Shown in pieces: positions 1 to 3,712 of a stretch of DNA of 6,023 bases. The DNA is from an uncultured Collinsella sp. (GTDB lineage: Bacteria; Actinomycetota; Coriobacteriia; Coriobacteriales; Coriobacteriaceae), in contig USDH01000097.1 in NCBI GenBank assembly GCA_900553415.1, positions 1 to 6,023 on the forward strand, given 5' to 3'. The position numbers and the translations under genes were made by a program. Numbering within the stretch: the stretch's first letter is position 1; every line of letters starts with the position of its first letter. The notes beneath the pieces are model-generated. The model was given only the letters and a program-made list of their open reading frames with translations, was not told where the DNA came from and searched no databases.

Positions 1-1
1 C

Positions 2-943
2 GCCGATGCCGAGCTCATGATCGAGGGCTTCGGCGCCGCGGCCACACGCCCGGTCACGCTGCGCGCCAACACGCTCAAGGCAACCGCCGAGGACATCGCT
101 GCGGCGCTCGATGCCGCCGGCATCGCGCACCAAACCGTTACCTGGTATCCGGACGCCTTTATCCTGCCCGAGGCCCAGGTTTCCGACCTGTGGGACCTCG
201 ACATCTACCGCGACGGCAAGATCTACTTGCAAAGTCTGTCGTCCATGATGCCGCCGTTGGTCTTGGACGCCCAGGCCGGCGAGGACATCCTGGACATGTG
301 CGCAGCCCCTGGCGGCAAGACGACGCAGATCGCCGCCCTCACCCAGGGCCAGGCACACCTCACGGCCTGCGAGATGAGCATTCCCCGCGCCGAAAAGCTT
401 GAGTCCAACCTCCACCGCCAAGGTGCCAAAAACGTGCCCGTCATGCGCATCGATGCACGCGAGCTCGACGAGTTCTTCCGCTTCGACCGCATCCTGCTCG
501 ACGCCCCCTGCACCGGCACGGGCACCGTCATCAGCGGCAACGAGAAAAGCCTGCGCGGCCTGACCGAGCAGCTGCTGAGCAAGTGTGCCCGCTCGCAGCG
601 AGCACTTCTGGACCGCGCCATGGGAGCCCTCAAACCGGGCGGCACGCTCGTCTATTCGACTTGTTCGATCTTGCCGCAGGAAAACGAGGACGCCCTGCAA
701 GAGGCCCTCGACAAGCACATGGATTGCGAGCTTATCCCCCTCGACGGCACGCCGAGCGAAAGTGAAACGCGCCGTGCTCAGGAAGTTGGCGAAGAGCCAC
801 GCATCGAGTGCAACGCCCTCACCGAGGCCATCGCCGCCAGCCACGTCTCGTCCGTCGCCAACGGTATGCCCGGCACGCTGACCATTCCGCCTAGCCGCGA
901 CTTTGAGGGCTTCTACATTGCCCTGATCCGAAAACGCAGCTAG
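2..943 (+). CDS. RsmB/NOP2-Sun family RNA (cytosine-C5) methyltransferase, 5' partial
   Basis: S-adenosylmethionine-dependent enzyme that methylates C5 of cytosine in RNA, most probably 16S rRNA; the exact target base cannot be read from the sequence. Counting from the Met at 17, the SAM-binding motif I DMCAAPGGKT lies at residues 93-102. The two family cysteines are visible: Cys165 in DAPCTGTG (motif IV, product release) and Cys216 in YSTCS (motif VI, the nucleophile by family knowledge). The family-typical block GKIYLQSLSSM precedes motif I, and the protein ends FEGFYIALIRKRS, the usual end of the catalytic domain, so no C-terminal RNA-binding extension follows. The frame is open to the window edge (reading ADAEL before Met17) and Met17 has no Shine-Dalgarno sequence. 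I therefore take Met17 as internal, with the true start and some N-terminal residues upstream. Whether a NusB-like N-terminal domain exists cannot be seen, so RsmB versus RsmF is left open. Confidence 0.9.
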   Translation, partial: ADAELMIEGFGAAATRPVTLRANTLKATAEDIAAALDAAGIAHQTVTWYPDAFILPEAQVSDLWDLDIYRDGKIYLQSLSSMMPPLVLDAQAGEDILDMCAAPGGKTTQIAALTQGQAHLTACEMSIPRAEKLESNLHRQGAKNVPVMRIDARELDEFFRFDRILLDAPCTGTGTVISGNEKSLRGLTEQLLSKCARSQRALLDRAMGALKPGGTLVYSTCSILPQENEDALQEALDKHMDCELIPLDGTPSESETRRAQEVGEEPRIECNALTEAIAASHVSSVANGMPGTLTIPPSRDFEGFYIALIRKRS

Positions 944-981
944 CGCACGGATCCAAAACTCAACAAGCTATCTCTGTGCGC
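943..981. terminator. weak candidate hairpin between convergent genes
   Basis: GCGCACGG (943-950) pairs with CTGTGCGC (974-981) as an 8-bp stem with one G-U pair and a 23-base loop. It spans the stop codons of both the methyltransferase and the small membrane protein gene. There is no good T-run directly after the stem on either strand (the minus strand has only TTTT some bases further on), so termination here is uncertain. Confidence 0.22.
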
Positions 982-1138
982 GTTTGCCCTGCTGGTCGCG
1001 ATGTTGTTTAAGCATCGCGCGCTCTTTGCGTTCGGCCCTTTTGCCCTTAATGGCCGTGACCACAAAGTAGATGACCGCGGCGGCAACGATTGCGCCCACA
1101 CACAGGCCAATCGAGCCCAACATTGCTGTCAATTCCAT
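968..1138 (-). CDS. small single-pass membrane protein, 56 aa, function unknown
   Basis: A short minus-strand gene starting ATG at 1138 and ending TAG at 968-970. The protein begins MELTAMLGSIGLCVGAIV and has one clear hydrophobic helix, about residues 5-30 (Leu, Val, Ile, Ala, Gly, ending in VIYFVVTAI). A strongly basic tail follows, with a Lys/Arg-rich stretch KGKRAERKER at 31-40 and more Arg, Lys and Gln to the end. By the positive-inside rule the tail should face the cytoplasm, giving N-out/C-in topology. The start is supported by AGAGAGGTGA ending 6 bases before the ATG, and an extended -10-like element lies further upstream. It converges on the methyltransferase gene with a 24-base gap and diverges from the TIM-barrel gene. 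I do not recognise a family. It is below usual length cutoffs and easily missed, but RBS, start, helix and basic tail together make a real gene likely. Confidence 0.72.
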   Translation of the reverse strand: MELTAMLGSIGLCVGAIVAAAVIYFVVTAIKGKRAERKERAMLKQHRDQQGKRAQR

Positions 1139-1144
1139 ACCGCG

Positions 1145-1154
1145 TCACCTCTCT
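1145..1154 (-). promoter_or_regulatory. ribosome binding site of the 56-aa membrane protein
   Basis: Reads AGAGAGGTGA on the minus strand, with AGGTGA ending 6 bases before the ATG at 1138. It is the main support for calling this short gene. Confidence 0.65.
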
Positions 1155-1170
1155 TTTAAACGGGACTTTC

Positions 1171-1179
1171 AAGATAGCA
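1171..1179 (-). promoter_or_regulatory. candidate extended -10 promoter of the small membrane protein gene
   Basis: Reads TGCTATCTT on the minus strand, that is TG-N followed by TATCTT (4 of 6 to TATAAT). This would place transcription initiation near 1164 and give a leader of about 26 bases carrying the RBS. No good -35 hexamer is found at the usual distance, which an extended -10 element can tolerate. Confidence 0.3.
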
Positions 1180-1314
1180 CCTCGATACCCGCCACCACAG
1201 CTCCTTCACGTTCGCCGGCCCTTCGGTCTAACGGATGGCGCGGCGGGGAAAAATCAACTCGTCAAACGATTTAGCATTCGCTATTCCGGCTGCATCGCGC
1301 CGGCCGTCATCACA

Positions 1315-1320
1315 TAGAAT
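1315..1320 (+). promoter_or_regulatory. candidate -10 element directly before the TIM-barrel gene
   Basis: TAGAAT (5 of 6 to TATAAT) ends 9 bases before the ATG at 1330. If used, transcription would start within a few bases of the ATG, giving a leaderless or nearly leaderless mRNA. That fits the absence of a Shine-Dalgarno sequence before this start. No convincing -35 is present 16-19 bases upstream. The rest of the 191-base divergent spacer (1139-1329) shows only the opposing promoter and RBS of the small gene. Confidence 0.35.
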
Positions 1321-1329
1321 CGAGCCTCC

Positions 1330-2421
1330 ATGGATACCCTCAACGATCTAAATGAGCGCGTCGACGCCTTCGTCGGCACCAGCTCCTTCGACACGCCTGC
1401 CGCGGCAAACGACCAAGCTCCCATCGATGTGCCCGCCGAGGTTCACGAAGACATCGTCGCCTCGGTCGATTTCTCCGAGGTCGAGCTCGCAGACGAGTTC
1501 ACCGAGCCCCAGGTAGCCGTGACCCCCAACGGACTGCTCCCCATGGAGCCGCTGCCCATCGACGGGCGTTTGCGCAAGGCTGCCCTTCGCATGCCCGACG
1601 AGATCGAGGAGGCCAGCGGCTTCACGCTCTTTGGCCGCCGCATCAAGTCGCTCATTTACACCACCGATGTCGCGGTTATCCGCAACTCCAACGCCGATGC
1701 CGTCTTTGCGGTCTACCCTTTCACGCCGCAGCCCGCCATTACGCAGGCACTGTTGACCGTCGCCGAGTGCCCGGTCTTTGTAGGCGTGGGCGGTGGCACC
1801 ACCACCGGTAAGCGCTCCGTGCAGATGGCAGCCGTCTCCGAGATGCAGGGCGCGGCGGGCTGCGTGGTCAATTCCCCCGCCACTGCCGAGATGGTCGAGC
1901 ACATCACCAACATCGCCGACATCCCCGTCATCGCCACGGTCGTTCGCTGCGACGACGATGCCCACGCCAAGGTGCGCGCCGGAGCCAAGATTCTCAACAT
2001 CGCCGCCGGCAAGAACACGCCCCAGGTCCTACGCGAGCTGCGCGAGCACTATCCCAATCTGCCGCTCATCGCGCCGGGCGGCAAGACGCCCGAGAGCATC
2101 CGTGAAACCATCGCCGCCGGCGCCAACGCCATCATCTGGACGCCGCCTTCGGCACAGCAGCTACAGACCGACATGATGCAGCGTTATCGCAAGATGAAGG
2201 AAGACGCCACGCCCGTTATCTCGCGCGACGATGTGCCCATTATCGACCAGGTCGCCGCCGCCGAGGTCAGCCAGGTCGAGAACATGAATCCCGATGTGCC
2301 GATTCCCGACGAAGTCATCGAGCGCGTCGCTTCGATCCACGATCGCGTCGAGAAGCATCGCGCCAACCGCGGCCTCAAGCCGTCACTGCACGGCTTCTTC
2401 TTCCGCGGAAAGAAACGCTAG
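1330..2421 (+). CDS. conserved TIM-barrel-like protein of unknown function (often labelled 'hydrolase'), 363 aa
   Basis: The core (about residues 73-295) alternates beta strands and helices as in phosphate-binding (beta/alpha)8 barrels. It has a Gly/Thr-rich loop VGVGGGTTTGKRS near 151-163, then VVNSPATAEMV, then PVIATVV and AGAKILNIAAGKNTP. Near the end IAPGGKTPESI (247-257) is followed by AGANAIIWTPPS, resembling the C-terminal phosphate-binding loops of KDPG-aldolase or ThiE-like barrels. From memory, gut Firmicutes carry a similar protein of about 250 residues annotated only as hydrolase; its reaction is not known to me. This copy is longer: an acidic, low-complexity N-terminal extension (about 1-72, rich in Asp, Glu, Ala and Pro) and a C-terminal tail (about 296-363) ending in the basic FFFRGKKR. 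The start at 1330 has no Shine-Dalgarno sequence but a TAGAAT lies just upstream. A downstream Met at the junction of extension and core also lacks an RBS. It is a single-gene unit ended by the hairpin at 2433-2460. Confidence 0.8.
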   Translation: MDTLNDLNERVDAFVGTSSFDTPAAANDQAPIDVPAEVHEDIVASVDFSEVELADEFTEPQVAVTPNGLLPMEPLPIDGRLRKAALRMPDEIEEASGFTLFGRRIKSLIYTTDVAVIRNSNADAVFAVYPFTPQPAITQALLTVAECPVFVGVGGGTTTGKRSVQMAAVSEMQGAAGCVVNSPATAEMVEHITNIADIPVIATVVRCDDDAHAKVRAGAKILNIAAGKNTPQVLRELREHYPNLPLIAPGGKTPESIRETIAAGANAIIWTPPSAQQLQTDMMQRYRKMKEDATPVISRDDVPIIDQVAAAEVSQVENMNPDVPIPDEVIERVASIHDRVEKHRANRGLKPSLHGFFFRGKKR

Positions 2422-2432
2422 CAAAACATCTT

Positions 2433-2470
2433 GGCCCGCCCCACAAACGTGAGGCGGGCCGTTTTCGTTT
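2433..2470. terminator. strong rho-independent terminator shared by convergent genes
   Basis: GGCCCGCC (2433-2440) pairs perfectly with GGCGGGCC (2453-2460). After one mismatch, CAC/GTG pair inside the loop, closing on AAAC. On the plus strand GTTTTCGTTT follows, ending the TIM-barrel transcript 12 bases after its stop. On the minus strand the stem is followed by a weaker AAGATGTTTTG, so it may also stop transcription from the DegV gene that ends at 2502. Confidence 0.85.
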
Positions 2471-2501
2471 GAGCAATCATGCAGCGACGTGATGGGGCAA
2501 A

Positions 2502-3392
2502 TTAATCCACGCGCTTGTCGCCCATAAAGAAGAGCGCCACCGTACCGGGTCCGGTATGCGAGCCAATCAGAGTACCGATGTCATTGATCTCAATCTTGCC
2601 TTTAAGCTGCGGAACCTGTTTCTCAATCAGCGCCGCAACTGCCTCGGCATCCTCGCGGCACGCCGAGTGCGACATGATGCACTTACCCGAATAATCCGCA
2701 CCGTCCTGCACGTGTGCCATCATGGTCTTAGCCATCTCGGAAATCGCGCGCTTCTTAGTGCGAATCTTCTCACGCGGCGACAGCTTGCCGTCGCAATCGA
2801 CCGTCATAAGCGGGCAAATCTTAAGCGCCGTGCCGATGATCGCGCTCGCGGCCGAAATGCGACCGCCGCGCAGGTAGCTCGACAGATCGGTCGAGAAGAA
2901 CCAGTGGTGCAGGTTGAGTTTATGCTTCTCAATCCAAGCGGCCGTCTCGTCGAGTGACGCCCCGCTATCGCGCACGTCGGCGGCATATTCCAGCAACAGG
3001 CCAAAGCCCGAAGACGCCGCCAGCGAATCGATGACGCGCACCTTGCCGCCCTGGGGATAGCGATCCGCGAGCATCTGCGCCGCAACGCAGGCCGATCCAT
3101 ACGTGCCCGAAATGCCCGACGACAACGTCAGGTGCAGCACGTCTTTACCCTCGGCAACAAACGGCTCCCAAAACTCCTCGTACTCACCCACGCTCACCTG
3201 AGACGTCTTGGGCATGGCGCCCGCGGCAATCTGGGCAAAAAACTTGTCCGGCGTAATCGACTGATACAGATCGTCCGTATAGACAACATCGTCGATCTCG
3301 TAATGAAAACACACGACAGGGATATTGCGCGACACAAAGAACTCACGGGTTCGGTCGGCGGCAGATTCACAGGTCAGGACAAAATCACTCAT
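2502..3392 (-). CDS. DegV family fatty-acid-binding protein (FakB-like), 296 aa
   Basis: Members of this family bind a fatty acid in a buried pocket. As FakB they present it to the kinase FakA, which makes acyl-phosphate for phospholipid synthesis. Visible family features, numbered from the ATG at 3392, are the N-terminal strand FVLTCESAAD (4-13), TSQVS (63-67), LSSGISGTY (90-98), VIDS (120-123), RGGRIS (175-180) and the C-terminal IGSHTGPGTVAL (276-287), whose HTGPG loop is characteristic. The length matches the usual 280-300 residues. An ATG 18 bases upstream (3410) is in frame, but AAGGAG (3399-3404) lies 6 bases before the ATG at 3392 and inside the longer version, so I chose 3392. No fakA is in the window; the gene stands alone, divergent from fbp and convergent with the TIM-barrel gene. 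Which lipid it binds, and whether it works with FakA, are inferences from the family. Confidence 0.93.
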   Translation of the reverse strand: MSDFVLTCESAADRTREFFVSRNIPVVCFHYEIDDVVYTDDLYQSITPDKFFAQIAAGAMPKTSQVSVGEYEEFWEPFVAEGKDVLHLTLSSGISGTYGSACVAAQMLADRYPQGGKVRVIDSLAASSGFGLLLEYAADVRDSGASLDETAAWIEKHKLNLHHWFFSTDLSSYLRGGRISAASAIIGTALKICPLMTVDCDGKLSPREKIRTKKRAISEMAKTMMAHVQDGADYSGKCIMSHSACREDAEAVAALIEKQVPQLKGKIEINDIGTLIGSHTGPGTVALFFMGDKRVD

Positions 3393-3398
3393 ATGAGG

Positions 3399-3404
3399 CT
3401 CCTT
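3399..3404 (-). promoter_or_regulatory. ribosome binding site that sets the DegV start
   Basis: AAGGAG on the minus strand, 6 bases before the ATG at 3392. The alternative in-frame ATG at 3410 has only AGCA/TTGCGC-type sequence before it and no RBS. Confidence 0.7.
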
Positions 3405-3420
3405 ACTCATTGCTGCGCAA

Positions 3421-3426
3421 ATTATC
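3421..3426 (-). promoter_or_regulatory. candidate -10 element of the DegV gene
   Basis: Reads GATAAT on the minus strand (5 of 6 to TATAAT). A transcript would begin near 3414 and carry a leader of about 20 bases with the AAGGAG site. No good -35 hexamer is visible at 16-19 bases, so this is a candidate only. Confidence 0.35.
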
Positions 3427-3461
3427 GCACAGTGAGCCTACATACGGTACATATGTCCACT

Positions 3462-3471
3462 ATTTACCAAA
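3462..3471 (+). repeat. direct repeat ATTTACCAAA, copy 1
   Basis: ATTTACCAAA occurs here and again at 3592-3601, 130 bases apart in the same orientation and in the same spacer. Both copies sit beside an ATCGA (ATCGAAG after copy 1, ATCGATTT into copy 2). It may be a regulator site or chance in AT-rich DNA. Confidence 0.3.
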
Positions 3472-3584
3472 TCGAAGCAATAATAGCGAACATCTTTACC
3501 ACCATCGTCTCCACCGACCCCACGCATGAATATCTGAGAAAACACCCTCTGTCGTCTCCACTCAACCGCCATATCTACCTCAAC

Positions 3585-3601
3585 TAAATCGATTTACCAA
3601 A
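3585..3601. repeat. 12-bp perfect palindrome TAAATCGATTTA overlapping ATTTACCAAA copy 2
   Basis: TAAATCGATTTA (3585-3596) is its own reverse complement, centred about 120 bases before the fbp start. Its right half runs into the second ATTTACCAAA copy (3592-3601). The size and symmetry fit a dimeric repressor operator, but no regulator can be named from the sequence. Confidence 0.35.
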
Positions 3602-3655
3602 CCGTTCGGCTAACAATTCGGCCGCCCATCCCCAATCGAAACAAAAGCGGCGCAT

Positions 3656-3685
3656 ACTGATAAACGTTTGACGCTGTTTATCAGT
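3656..3685 (+). promoter_or_regulatory. 10-bp perfect inverted repeat in the fbp leader: candidate operator or RNA hairpin
   Basis: ACTGATAAAC (3656-3665) and GTTTATCAGT (3676-3685) are exact reverse complements separated by 10 bases (GTTTGACGCT). TTTT follows at 3685-3688. The element lies 27 bases before the fbp ATG and 15 bases before its RBS. As DNA it looks like an operator for a dimeric regulator. As RNA it would form an A/U-rich stem with a short U-run, which could act as a weak attenuator. It could also be read from the promoter side, since TTGACG lies inside it. Function is inferred from symmetry and position only. Confidence 0.5.
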
Positions 3686-3700
3686 TTTACCAGCCCTATC

Positions 3701-3708
3701 GGAAGGTG
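3701..3708 (+). promoter_or_regulatory. ribosome binding site of fbp
   Basis: GGAAGGTG, with GGAAGG ending 6 bases before the ATG at 3713. It supports that start, which also agrees with the normal N-terminus of class III fructose-bisphosphatases. Confidence 0.7.
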
Positions 3709-3712
3709 TTTC

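Larger units (their letters stand above)
3427..3700. other. AT-richer divergent spacer between the DegV gene and fbp
   Basis: This stretch is clearly less GC-rich than the genes on either side and has no credible coding frame. It holds ACATATGT (3449-3456), the palindrome TAAATCGATTTA, two copies of ATTTACCAAA and a 10-bp inverted repeat next to the fbp start (each listed or discussed separately). I found no convincing -35/-10 pair for fbp; TTGACG at 3668-3673 is -35-like but has no -10 at the right distance. Confidence 0.6.

Noticed and set aside
1260..1268. CGTCAAACG, the reverse complement of CGTTTGACG at 3665-3673 in the fbp leader
   Set aside because: A shared 9-mer containing a -35-like TTGACG. 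Neither copy has a -10 at a proper distance, and the surrounding bases differ, so I treat it as chance.
1348..1965. 205-codon open frame on the minus strand opposite the TIM-barrel gene
   Set aside because: The translation is a Gly/Asp/Val-rich low-complexity mirror of the sense codons, with no domain and no RBS.
3453..3587. Possible 44-codon plus-strand gene (ATG in CATATG to TAA) in the DegV/fbp spacer
   Set aside because: No Shine-Dalgarno sequence, atypical codon use, no hydrophobic or other recognisable pattern, and it overlaps the palindromic elements.
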